A stretch of 33,186 bases of DNA. Source: an uncultured Alphaproteobacteria bacterium (GTDB lineage Bacteria; Pseudomonadota; Alphaproteobacteria; Caulobacterales; Hyphomonadaceae). Shown here piece by piece: positions 1 through 6,552 of the stretch (the stretch's first letter is position 1; every line of letters starts with the position of its first letter). The translations under genes and the position numbers were made by a program. The notes under the pieces were generated by a model. The model made no database searches and was not told where the DNA came from. It worked only from the letters and a program-made list of their open reading frames with translations. The stretch lies in assembly GCA_903842595.1 (NCBI GenBank), contig CAIMMO010000069.1, positions 1-33,186 of the forward strand, given 5' to 3'.

Positions 1-759
1 ACGGTGATCTCCGAAGACCTCGGCATCAAGCTCGAGAACGTCACCATCGACATGCTCGGCAAAGCCAAGCGCGTGCAGATCTCGAAAGAGAACACCACGA
101 TCGTCGACGGCGGCGGCAAGAAGAAGGAGATCGAGGCCCGCATCTCCCAGATCCGCAAGCAGATCGAAGAGACCACCTCGGACTACGACAAGGAGAAGCT
201 GCAGGAGCGTCTCGCCAAGCTCGCGGGCGGCGTTGCCGTCATCAAGGTCGGCGGCGCCACGGAAGTGGAAGTGAAAGAGCGCAAGGACCGCGTTGACGAC
301 GCCCTCAACGCAACCCGCGCGGCTGTGGAAGAAGGCATCGTCGCCGGCGGCGGAACCGCCCTCCTCCGCGCTGCTTTCGCCATCAAGTCGGTTGGTGAGA
401 ATGAAGACCAGCAAGCGGGCATCGATATCGTCCGCAAGGCGCTCGAAGCCCCGATCCGCCAGATCGCGGAAAACGCAGGCGTCGAAGGCTCGATCGTCGT
501 CGGCCGTATCCGCACGGAAAAAGGCTCGAAGTCGTTCGGCTTCAATGCCCAGACCGAAGAGTACGGCGACCTGGTGGAGATGGGCATCATCGACCCGGCC
601 AAAGTTGTCCGCGTCGCTCTGCAGAACGCTGCTTCGGTGGCCGGCCTGCTGATCACGACGGAAGCTGCGATCGCTGACGCGCCGAAGAAAGACGCCGGCC
701 ACAGCCATGGCGGCGGCGGCGGCGGTGGAATGCCCGACATGGGCGGCATGGACTTCTAA
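1..759 (+). CDS. groL: Chaperonin GroEL, C-terminal part (5' end outside window)
   Basis: This is the last 252 codons of the 60-kDa chaperonin, which forms the double-ring cage that folds cytosolic proteins with GroES and ATP. The reading frame is open from the first base, so the gene begins upstream of the window. Roughly the second half of the usual ~545-residue protein is present: the end of the apical domain, then the intermediate and equatorial domains. Typical GroEL stretches are visible, such as [31 protein letters not shown] and [18 protein letters not shown]. The C-terminus is the expected flexible Gly/Met tail, here seven glycines followed by MPDMGGMDF, which lines the cavity in other GroELs. 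A strong terminator follows 33 bases after the stop. Identity is certain; which groEL paralogue it is cannot be judged from this fragment. Confidence 0.98.
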   Translation, partial: TVISEDLGIKLENVTIDMLGKAKRVQISKENTTIVDGGGKKKEIEARISQIRKQIEETTSDYDKEKLQERLAKLAGGVAVIKVGGATEVEVKERKDRVDDALNATRAAVEEGIVAGGGTALLRAAFAIKSVGENEDQQAGIDIVRKALEAPIRQIAENAGVEGSIVVGRIRTEKGSKSFGFNAQTEEYGDLVEMGIIDPAKVVRVALQNAASVAGLLITTEAAIADAPKKDAGHSHGGGGGGGMPDMGGMDF

Positions 760-792
760 TCCAGGCCCGACTCGGTCGGACCAAAATCGGAA

Positions 793-819
793 GGGCGGCT
801 CTCACGAGCCGCCCTTTTT
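793..819 (+). terminator. Rho-independent terminator of groEL
   Basis: A perfect 9-bp stem (793-801 with 806-814, GGGCGGCTC/GAGCCGCCC) encloses a TCAC loop and is followed directly by five T residues. It lies 33 bases downstream of the groEL stop codon and is the obvious end of that transcript. Confidence 0.93.
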
Positions 820-1029
820 GATTCAGGCCCGCTACTGACCACCGTCACGACCGCGTGATCGTTCTCTCGTATCGCTGGCAGGATGATGTTCAGCGCGCCG
901 CTAAAAGAGATTCTGATGCGGCGCATACGTCAGCGGAAGCCAATACTTTGCCCGACGCCCTGTTTTGGGGACAAGGCATGCCAGATCTTGCCCGACCCCA
1001 CTTTCAGTCTCGCAGAGTGCGAGACTCGA

Positions 1030-1059
1030 TTGATTGATTAACAATATGCATTTATTGTT
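1030..1059 (+). promoter_or_regulatory. Candidate promoter with overlapping palindromic operator for the plus-strand RNA
   Basis: A possible sigma-70 promoter consists of TTGATT at 1030-1035, a 17-base spacer and TATTGT at 1053-1058. This would place the transcription start near 1065, exactly where the first helix of the downstream RNA candidate begins. A perfect 7-bp inverted repeat, AACAATA (1040-1046) and TATTGTT (1053-1059) around a 6-base centre, overlaps the spacer and the -10 box and could be a repressor or activator site. The motifs are visible; the function is inferred. Confidence 0.4.
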
Positions 1060-1064
1060 ATTCG

Positions 1065-1170
1065 AGAAGTTCACTTTGCAGCCCATCCTGACCCGGGCGA
1101 GACAAATTATAGAGAACTTCTATTGCCGGTTGTCGGGGCGGCCTGGAAACGGGTCGTCCCGACTTCTTTT
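1065..1170 (+). ncRNA. Candidate small RNA, plus strand (unknown family)
   Basis: This is a predicted ~105-nt RNA. Its first element is an 8-bp perfect helix, AGAAGTTC (1065-1072) with GAACTTCT (1114-1121). That helix encloses a GCCC/GGGC pairing (1081-1084 with 1095-1098). Ten bases later comes a 12-bp helix, 1132-1143 with 1152-1163, followed by TTCTTTT. Two of its pairs are G-U only if the plus strand is transcribed; read on the minus strand they would be C-A mismatches. This orients the RNA and makes the last helix a rho-independent terminator. A -35/-10-like pair sits at the right distance upstream. I do not recognise 6S, SRP, tmRNA or RNase P signatures. The existence of a transcript is inferred from structure alone. 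Confidence 0.5.
1132..1170 (+). terminator. Intrinsic terminator of the plus-strand RNA candidate
   Basis: The 12-bp stem pairs GTCGGGGCGGCC (1132-1143) with GGTCGTCCCGAC (1152-1163), with two G-U pairs in the plus-strand RNA. It is followed by TTCTTTT. No annotated plus-strand gene other than the RNA candidate lies between the groEL terminator and this one. Confidence 0.65.
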
Positions 1171-1213
1171 CAGGTCAGCAGCGCCTCAGGCGCCGCGTGT
1201 TGCGCCAATCCAG

Positions 1214-1312
1214 ACAAAACTCGCCTCGGAGATGAGTCTGTTCATCGGCGAGACATCTTGGCTGTGTGAACCTCGTTTCATGCTGGAACCCTGCAGCACG
1301 CTGGGGACCAGC
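1214..1312 (-). ncRNA. Candidate small RNA, minus strand (unknown family), ends in a terminator-like hairpin
   Basis: Read on the minus strand, the unit starts with GCTGG-TCC-CCAGC (1312-1300). Directly abutting is GTGCTG...CAGCAT (1299-1294 with 1285-1280), which has a G-U pair only in the minus-strand RNA. It ends with a two-part hairpin, CTCGCC/GGCGAG (1252-1247 with 1225-1220), enclosing GATGA/TCATC, and is followed by TTTTGTCT. It could be a separate ~100-nt RNA, or the tail of read-through from the larger RNA candidate at 1550-1321. No promoter is evident, so the confidence is modest. Confidence 0.35.
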
Positions 1313-1320
1313 GGCACAAA

Positions 1321-1350
1321 GAAAAAGGGCGGCGCGATTAACGCGCCGCC
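1321..1350 (-). terminator. Intrinsic terminator of the hisG-distal RNA candidate / his operon
   Basis: A perfect 9-bp stem, GGCGGCGCG/CGCGCCGCC (1350-1342 with 1336-1328), has a 5-base loop. On the minus strand it is followed by CCTTTTTCTTTG. It is the first convincing terminator downstream of hisS-hisZ-hisG. Confidence 0.8.
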
Positions 1351-1550
1351 ACTAGAAGGGTCTGATACGAGCGTTTCCTCCCCGAAACGCCAAACCGCCG
1401 AAGCAGTTCGTAGTGAAGATCTCCTAGACGTAACGGTGAGTCAAGAACCATCTTACATCCCCGTTATCGTTCCTTGGAATTTAATGGCCGTGTTACGCTG
1501 CGAACAGACCCAGGTTGGGGTCGAAAACCACGCGCCACCCTTCGCAGACG
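1321..1550 (-). ncRNA. Candidate structured RNA of ~230 nt, minus strand, downstream of hisG (unknown family)
   Basis: Four consecutive helical units lie almost end to end. (1) CTGCGAA/TTCGCAG (1547-1541 with 1504-1498), enclosing GACCC/GGGTC (1522-1518 with 1511-1507). (2) CGTAAC/GTTACG (1497-1492 with 1434-1429), enclosing CAAGGAAC/GTTCTTG with one bulged G (1476-1469 with 1448-1442). (3) CTAGGAG/CTTCTAG (1427-1421 with 1358-1352), closing a junction with two hairpins: AACTGC-TTCG-GCGGTT (1408-1393) and GCGTTTC-GGGGAG-GAAACGC (1390-1371). (4) A 9-bp terminator stem followed by a T-rich tail. The c(UUCG)g tetraloop and G-U pairs in two helices exist only on the minus strand. The RNA starts about 50 nt after the hisG stop, so it could be processed from the his mRNA or have its own weak promoter. 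It lacks the conserved sequences of tmRNA, RNase P RNA and SRP RNA. The fold is visible; function and transcription are unknown. Confidence 0.6.
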
Positions 1551-1601
1551 CAACAAAATATCAGTCGATCTGATACCGGACAGAATCGCCTCGCAGCCAC
1601 A

Positions 1602-2360
1602 TCACGCGCGCGTATGGTTCAGGGCTGCCACAAACTCCTCGAAACGGGTGGTATGCAAACCGGCCCGCTGTTCGAAGGCCGAGACGAGCGCCTTCAACGC
1701 CCTGAGCCCTGCATCCGTCCACTCTGCCTCAAGCGAGGCGACCAGTTGCGCCTGGCTCCTGAGGATCACCCCGTCGGAGAGAATCTTCAGCCCGTTGGCC
1801 TTGAGCGTGGCCCCGGTCGTCGTGATGTCCACCACCAGGTCGGCGACCCCGGCCATTGGCGCGCCCTCAGTGGCCCCGGCGCTCTCCACGATACGATAGT
1901 GACCGACGCCCTCCTCGGTGAAGAACCGGCGTGTCGATCGCACATACTTGGTCGCGACCCTCAGCTTTCGCCCCGTGGCGACCTCCATCCGCGCGGCAAC
2001 GTCATCGACATCCGCCATCGTCTCGACATCCAGCCAGCTCGCCGGCGCAGCCACCACAAGGTCGGCCCGCCCGAAGCCGAGCGGCGCCAGCAGGTGCGCC
2101 ACACGCTCCAGATCGCCCGCCTGCTCGCGCAGCAGATCCTCGCCGCTGATCCCGCAATGGATGTCGCCGGCAATTACGCCCGATGCGATCTCGGACGCCG
2201 AAAGCAGACGCAGCTCGATCTCCGGCAGCGCCGGAATACGCGCCAGGTATCCCCGCACCCCGCCCATCGGCACGATGGCGTAGCCTGCGTCGCGGAAGAA
2301 TTCCTCGGTCTGCTCCTTAAGCCGTCCCTTGGATGGCACGGCCAGCGTCAGCGCGCTCAT
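1602..2360 (-). CDS. hisG: ATP phosphoribosyltransferase catalytic subunit, short form
   Basis: HisG catalyses the first, feedback-regulated step of histidine synthesis: ATP + PRPP to phosphoribosyl-ATP, in the cytosol. The 252-residue protein is the short form (HisG_S type), which lacks the C-terminal regulatory domain and works only in complex with HisZ. The gene for HisZ lies immediately upstream. Visible features are the N-terminal AVPSKGRLKE stretch, the ISGEDLLRE segment and the PRPP-binding loop DITTTGATLKANG at residues 178-190. The start codon overlaps the hisZ stop by four bases (ATGA), indicating translational coupling. A structured RNA candidate and a terminator lie downstream. 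Confidence in the identity is very high. Confidence 0.96.
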   Translation of the reverse strand: MSALTLAVPSKGRLKEQTEEFFRDAGYAIVPMGGVRGYLARIPALPEIELRLLSASEIASGVIAGDIHCGISGEDLLREQAGDLERVAHLLAPLGFGRADLVVAAPASWLDVETMADVDDVAARMEVATGRKLRVATKYVRSTRRFFTEEGVGHYRIVESAGATEGAPMAGVADLVVDITTTGATLKANGLKILSDGVILRSQAQLVASLEAEWTDAGLRALKALVSAFEQRAGLHTTRFEEFVAALNHTRA

Positions 2361-3457
2361 CTGCCGCCTCCCCTGCCTAGCCGATCCGCCCGGATCGCCG
2401 CGCCGATGCCAGACGTCTCGACGTCGCCTGCACTGAGCCGCGCGATCAGCCCGTCATAACGCCCGCCGGAAAGCACCGGCCTGTCCGGCTCGCCATCCCG
2501 CGCGAGGTCGAAGACAAAGCCGTCATAGTATTCGAACCGCCGGCCAGCCTCTGCGCTGAACACGGCAGCGTTCCAGAATGGCGGCCTCAGCTTCGCGATC
2601 AGCGCAAGGCGCTCGTTGAAACCTTCCAGCGCAGCGCCCAGATCAATGCCTGCCTGCCTGCCAAACGTTGCAAGCGCCGCGGCGCTGTCGCCGGCTGATG
2701 CTGACAGATCGAGATAGTCGCCCAGAACCTCAGCCACGCTCTCGGCCGGCGCCGGATCCGTCGCCTTCTCGCGGAGGCGCCGCGCGATCTCGCCAGCAGT
2801 CCGCGCAACAGGCTCGACGCCGAGCGAATCGATCTCTGTTTCAACCGCGCGCACCGCGTCGTCCTGCCCGAGTGCGCCAATGCGAACCACCGCCTCAGCG
2901 ACATCCGTCCGCCGATGCGCAGCGGCCAGCAATTCGCGCGGCCCCTTGCGGCGGGAGAACGCACGACGCAGCCGATCACGCCATTGCGGTGACAGCGGCA
3001 GCGCCGCGAGCAGCGCATGGTAGATGGCGACATCGCCAAACCGAACCTTCGCGCCTGTAACGCCGCCCGCCTGCGCCGCCTCGAGCGCAACCGCCAGCGC
3101 CTCCGCGTCCTCCGCGGGGGATCCTGAATTGCCGAACCATTCGAAGCCGATCTGCAGATGCTCCACCGGCTCATCAGACCCACGCGGCGGCAGGCGATAG
3201 ACAGGCCCAGCGCCATGATAGCGCGCCACCGGCAGTTCGCCCGACGCCACCATCTGCGCGATCGGCGTGGTGAGGTCAGGGCGCAAGCAATGCTCGGCGC
3301 CGCTTGCGTCCGTGAAGGTGCAGAGGCGGGAGCGCACTGCCTCACCCGACAGCTCAAGGATCACTTCCGCCGGCAGCAGCGCCTGCGGCTCCGCCCGCAC
3401 GCCGCTCACCCGTGCGATACGCGCCAGCGCCGCTGAAGCCTCCGGCGTCAGCTTCAC
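2357..3457 (-). CDS. hisZ: ATP phosphoribosyltransferase regulatory subunit HisZ
   Basis: HisZ is a catalytically dead paralogue of histidyl-tRNA synthetase. It binds short-form HisG and confers histidine feedback inhibition. The 366-residue protein shows the class II synthetase-like core, with CLRPDLTTPIAQ (the class II fold's R-P-D-x-T region) and the HisRS-like FEYYDGFVFD segment and GGRYDGL. It lacks the C-terminal anticodon-binding domain found in real HisRS, as expected for the family. It overlaps hisS upstream (ATGA at 3454-3457) and hisG downstream (ATGA at 2357-2360). The order hisS-hisZ-hisG places the enzyme next to its paralogue and its partner. Confidence 0.93.
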   Translation of the reverse strand: MKLTPEASAALARIARVSGVRAEPQALLPAEVILELSGEAVRSRLCTFTDASGAEHCLRPDLTTPIAQMVASGELPVARYHGAGPVYRLPPRGSDEPVEHLQIGFEWFGNSGSPAEDAEALAVALEAAQAGGVTGAKVRFGDVAIYHALLAALPLSPQWRDRLRRAFSRRKGPRELLAAAHRRTDVAEAVVRIGALGQDDAVRAVETEIDSLGVEPVARTAGEIARRLREKATDPAPAESVAEVLGDYLDLSASAGDSAAALATFGRQAGIDLGAALEGFNERLALIAKLRPPFWNAAVFSAEAGRRFEYYDGFVFDLARDGEPDRPVLSGGRYDGLIARLSAGDVETSGIGAAIRADRLGRGGGR

Positions 3458-4923
3458 GGCTGGCCCGCAATCGCTTTAATGCGGGCGACCATCTCGCTGC
3501 GCGGGCACTCGAACTGCCCAGGCCGCTCGTTGCGCCAGGCCTCGTTGTCGGTCATGCCCTTGGCTGCAGCGGCGCCAGCCTTCAGGTCCTTGATCGTGAC
3601 GATGCCCGCTGTCCGCTCATTGCTCCCGACGATCACAACCGCAGGGGAGTTGCGCCGGTCTGCATACTTCACCTGCGCCTTCATGCCGGACGAGCCGAGA
3701 TAGACCTCCGCTCGCACACCTGCACGCCGCAGGTCCGACGCGAGCGCCGAGTAGTCAGCCATCTGGTCCTTGTCGAGCACCAGTACGAGGACGGGCCCTT
3801 CGACCTGCGCCTCGCCGCTCGCAGCCATCGCAGCCGCCAGCCGGCTCACGCCAACGGAGAAGCCCGTCGCCGGCGCCGGCTCGCCGCGGAAGCGCGCCAC
3901 AAGGCCATCATACCGTCCGCCGCCCCCTACAGAACCAAACCGCATCGGATCGCCCTCGGCATCACGGAACTCGCGCAGGAACTCCGCCTCGAAAACAGGC
4001 CCGGTGTAGTACTCGAGCCCACGCACGATCGACGGATCGAATGTCGCCGCATCATCGCCAATGCCCAGCGCACTGAGGATGCAGTCGATCTCAACCAGCT
4101 CCGCCACACCACTATCGCCCGAGCGCGTCATTCCGACGGAGTTGGCCAGCTTCCGGGCCGTTTCCGACCGCGTGATGGAGCGCGAGGTGATGAACTCGAC
4201 CAGCACATCGATCTGGCTACCTGCGAGCCCCGCGCCCGCGGTCACATCGCCGGACTCGTCCTTGCGTCCCTTGCCGAGCAGCAGCGTCACGCCCTCGACG
4301 CCGAACTTGTCGAACTTGTCGAGCGCGCGCAGCACCGTTCCGCGCTGTGCGGGATCGAGCACGCCAGCCGTCTCCATGATCCCGTCGAGGATCTGGCGGC
4401 TGTTCACACGGATCACATACTCGCCTTGCCCGGCACCGGCGGCCTGCATCGCCTCCGCCGCAATCGCGATCATCTCCGCGTCTGCAGCAGGCCCTGCAAC
4501 ACCAACAGAGTCAGCATCACACTGGATGAATTCACGGAAGCGAAACGGTCCCGGCTTCTCATTGCGCCAAACCGGACCCGCCGAATAGCGGCGGAAAGGC
4601 TTGGGGATGCGCTCCCAGTTCTCAGCGACATAACGGGCCAGCGGTGCGGTATGATCGTAGCGCAGCGCAATCCACTGCTCGTCATCGTCCTGAAGCGCGA
4701 AGACCCCGCTGTTGGGACGGTCGGTGTCAGGAAGGAATTTTCCCAGCGCGTCGACATACTCGAACGGGCCGGTGTCCAGGGCGTCGAATCCCCAACGTTG
4801 GTAAACGGAGCTTATTGAGTCAACGAGCCGGCGTTCGGCGGCAATGACCGCCGCCGTCCTGTCAGGAAATCCGCGCGGCTTGCGCGCGTCGGGCCGCCTG
4901 TGTTGCTCGTCGTTGGACATCAT
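3454..4923 (-). CDS. hisS: Histidyl-tRNA synthetase, eukaryote-like alphaproteobacterial type
   Basis: This enzyme charges tRNA-His with histidine. Using the ATG at 4923, the protein has 489 residues. The class II core is clear: DHTAPL at about 90-95; motif 2 at about 111-141, with RREF-type residues read as FRFREFIQCDADSVG; the histidine-binding VRGLEYYTGPVFE at about 300-312; GGGGRYDGL at about 333; and motif 3 GFSVGVSRL at about 354. The motif 2 loop with REFxQCDxD is the eukaryotic pattern, not the usual bacterial RQFHQxGxE. This fits the horizontally acquired HisRS known in a clade of Alphaproteobacteria. An in-frame TTG extends the frame to 4998, but the double ATG at 4923/4920 follows a purine-rich GGGGACGGG. 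An inverted repeat (CCCCAA/TTGGGG, 4934-4939 with 4949-4954) lies just upstream of that start. Confidence 0.94.
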   Translation of the reverse strand: MMSNDEQHRRPDARKPRGFPDRTAAVIAAERRLVDSISSVYQRWGFDALDTGPFEYVDALGKFLPDTDRPNSGVFALQDDDEQWIALRYDHTAPLARYVAENWERIPKPFRRYSAGPVWRNEKPGPFRFREFIQCDADSVGVAGPAADAEMIAIAAEAMQAAGAGQGEYVIRVNSRQILDGIMETAGVLDPAQRGTVLRALDKFDKFGVEGVTLLLGKGRKDESGDVTAGAGLAGSQIDVLVEFITSRSITRSETARKLANSVGMTRSGDSGVAELVEIDCILSALGIGDDAATFDPSIVRGLEYYTGPVFEAEFLREFRDAEGDPMRFGSVGGGGRYDGLVARFRGEPAPATGFSVGVSRLAAAMAASGEAQVEGPVLVLVLDKDQMADYSALASDLRRAGVRAEVYLGSSGMKAQVKYADRRNSPAVVIVGSNERTAGIVTIKDLKAGAAAAKGMTDNEAWRNERPGQFECPRSEMVARIKAIAGQP

Positions 4924-5015
4924 GGCTACCCGTCCCCAAGCCCTGGAATTGGGGCCTGCGGGATAACCCATCGGCTTCCTCGCCGCAACACGCGGCAACG
5001 GTCCGCCTGCCAGCC

Positions 5016-5960
5016 CTAATGATAGTTGAAGGCAAACACCGCCTGCCCCGCGAAATCGTTGTAACGCAGGTCGTATCCGCCCCGGTTGGCGTTGGTGATC
5101 ATGAACACCACTTCGGACTTGCCGTTGCCGTCGAAGTCGCTGGCGTCGAGCAACTGGAGCCCCTCGCCGAGATAGCGAGCATCGCCTGCCGGCGATATCG
5201 CGAACGTCTGCGGCGCGAACCCCGTATCGTCCCAGGGGCCATCGCAGCGATAGCCCTTGAGGTTCGCCGTCGCGACGCTCCAGCCAGTGACGGACGCCGC
5301 GCCGCCCGAAATCACGATGTCGGCGTCCTGATAGGTGACCGGCCTCGCCTCACTGGTCCCCTCGTTCGCGCAGTTACCGACGTTGGCGAACAGGCCGCGG
5401 AATGCCACCTTGATTGCGTCGGCGGTCTTGGCCGGCACAGGTGCAGCCTTCCATGAGTCGGCATCGGGCCCGACAGGCGCCGAAACGGCGAGCAGCGGAC
5501 GATAGATCGGCACGCCATTGTTGCCCGCGAATTCCATGGAGCGCTCCCCTACGGTGGGCGGTGTCACGCCCGCCGCCAACTCCTGTGATCCAACGTCAGC
5601 ATAGAGCTGCCATGCTGCAGGCGTACTTGCCCGGACGGAGCCGCGCGTTCCGCCATGGTGGATCACGGTCCAGTCGACCGACGCGGGGAAATCAGCTGGC
5701 GCACTTGCGAGACATGACATGTCGGTGCATTCCGGCTCCAGCGACGTCCAGCCTTCCTTGTCCTTCCGGAACAATGCGCGGACGACAAACCGCGCGGCCT
5801 CGGCGGTCGTCGCCCCCGGTCGATCCTCGAGCACGCCAACAGTCACCTGCATGGGCGGGGCCTCGACTACTGGCGTTGGCGGGACAGCTACGGGCGTCGG
5901 AGCCGAGGGGCTGCACGCGGCAATCGCGAGTGCGAACGGAAGCAGAGCAAGGCGGGACAT
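5016..5960 (-). CDS. Predicted lipoprotein of unknown function with Ca-binding-like C-terminal motif
   Basis: This 314-residue protein is probably anchored in the envelope. It has a short signal peptide and a lipobox, LAIAAC, with Cys16. A Pro/Val-rich linker follows (about residues 17-40). Near the C-terminus, residues 272-283 read DASDFDGNGKSE, which resembles the DxDGxGxx[DE] calcium loop of FG-GAP/EF-like repeats. Several cysteines (for example ECTDMSCLA and the GNCANEG and GYRCDGPW segments) suggest disulfides. The frame stays open upstream to 6404, but that extension runs antisense through the next gene and the signal peptide begins at the ATG at 5960, preceded by GGAG. It ends 92 bases before hisS and may share its transcript. 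I do not recognise a named family. Confidence 0.8.
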   Translation of the reverse strand: MSRLALLPFALAIAACSPSAPTPVAVPPTPVVEAPPMQVTVGVLEDRPGATTAEAARFVVRALFRKDKEGWTSLEPECTDMSCLASAPADFPASVDWTVIHHGGTRGSVRASTPAAWQLYADVGSQELAAGVTPPTVGERSMEFAGNNGVPIYRPLLAVSAPVGPDADSWKAAPVPAKTADAIKVAFRGLFANVGNCANEGTSEARPVTYQDADIVISGGAASVTGWSVATANLKGYRCDGPWDDTGFAPQTFAISPAGDARYLGEGLQLLDASDFDGNGKSEVVFMITNANRGGYDLRYNDFAGQAVFAFNYH

Positions 5961-6078
5961 GCGTAAATCTCCGGAGGAGACCCATCTGGTCACGTCGGGG
6001 GGGCGAGAGCCACGGTCTTGCGCAAACATGGCAGTCCGCTTTCGTGAAGGCTTAACGACCGCCTGAGAGGCTGCGACC

Positions 6079-6552
6079 ATGAAACGCCTCGCAATCCTGC
6101 TCTCGCTCGCCCTTCTGGCGGTTGCGCCTGCCCGAGCGGACACCCTCGCCGCGCAGGTCGCAGCAGAGGCGAAGCGCCTGCTGGCGCAAGTCTCGGCCGC
6201 CCAGAGTTCCGTGGCCGCCCGTCCGGGCGCAAAGCCGCAGCCGATTACCCCTGACTTGTCCACCGAGTTGCAGCGCTTTGGCCTCGCCGCCAGCCGACTG
6301 TCCAGCGAGATCGACGAGCGCGGCGGTCCCGCCGACCTGCGCTGCATCTTCCGCGGCATGGCTGAGGAGACAGACAAGCAGCTAGCCGCCGCCAACACAG
6401 CCAAGACCGGCGCTGATCAGGCGAAGGCGCTTGGCAGGATCACACACATGCTCAAGGACGCCGTCGAGATCGCGCCAGCGGTCGGCGGAACGGCAACCGC
6501 CGCCAGCTCGTCCCGAGCGGCGGCAGGGCAATGTCCAGCAGTGCAGGTGTGA
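6079..6552 (+). CDS. Small secreted protein of unknown function
   Basis: This 157-residue protein has a classical Sec signal peptide: residues 1-20, with KR, a hydrophobic core and an APARA cleavage site before DT. The mature part is Ala-rich and largely predicted helical from its composition. It contains exactly two cysteines, C89 (DLRCIF) and C152 (GQCPAV), which could form a disulfide in the periplasm. It diverges from the lipoprotein at 5016-5960. Its stop codon directly abuts the stop codon of the convergent redoxin gene: the two stops together read TGATCA. The DsbD/redoxin neighbours make a periplasmic location plausible. No family was recognised. Confidence 0.75.
   Translation: MKRLAILLSLALLAVAPARADTLAAQVAAEAKRLLAQVSAAQSSVAARPGAKPQPITPDLSTELQRFGLAASRLSSEIDERGGPADLRCIFRGMAEETDKQLAAANTAKTGADQAKALGRITHMLKDAVEIAPAVGGTATAASSSRAAAGQCPAVQV

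Larger units (their letters stand above)
820..1601. other. 780-bp region without a protein gene; three structured-RNA candidates
   Basis: Between the groEL terminator and the hisG stop no open frame resembles a protein; the longest frames are low-complexity shadows. The stretch is AT-richer than its surroundings around 1030-1120. It is dense in perfect inverted repeats that can be grouped into three RNA-like units, each closed by a terminator-like hairpin; these are listed separately. Bases 820-1029 hold nothing I can assign. Confidence 0.7.

Noticed and set aside
1358-1450. Short minus-strand peptide frame starting ATGGTTCTTGAC inside the structured RNA
   Set aside because: It would run through the UUCG hairpin and end within the terminator loop; the helices with strand-specific G-U pairs explain the sequence better.
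1321-1550. tmRNA, 6S, RNase P or SRP RNA identity for the structured RNA
   Set aside because: I looked for the tmRNA GGATTCGAC and tag frame, the RNase P GAGGAAAGTCC block and the SRP GGTCAGGTCCGGAAGGAAGCAG core; none is present, and the fold is not the single rod of 6S RNA.
855-1573. Small frames in the groEL-hisG interval (60 and 179 codons)
   Set aside because: They run through inverted repeats and terminators, lack ribosome sites and show no protein-like features.
3412-4818. Long open frame (468 codons) on the plus strand across hisS
   Set aside because: It is antisense to a clear hisS with all class II motifs; Arg/His/Pro-rich composition is typical of the complementary frame of a GC-rich gene.
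5961-6404. N-terminal extension of the lipoprotein frame up to 6404
   Set aside because: The extension runs antisense through the secreted protein gene at 6079-6552, and the lipoprotein signal peptide begins at the ATG at 5960.
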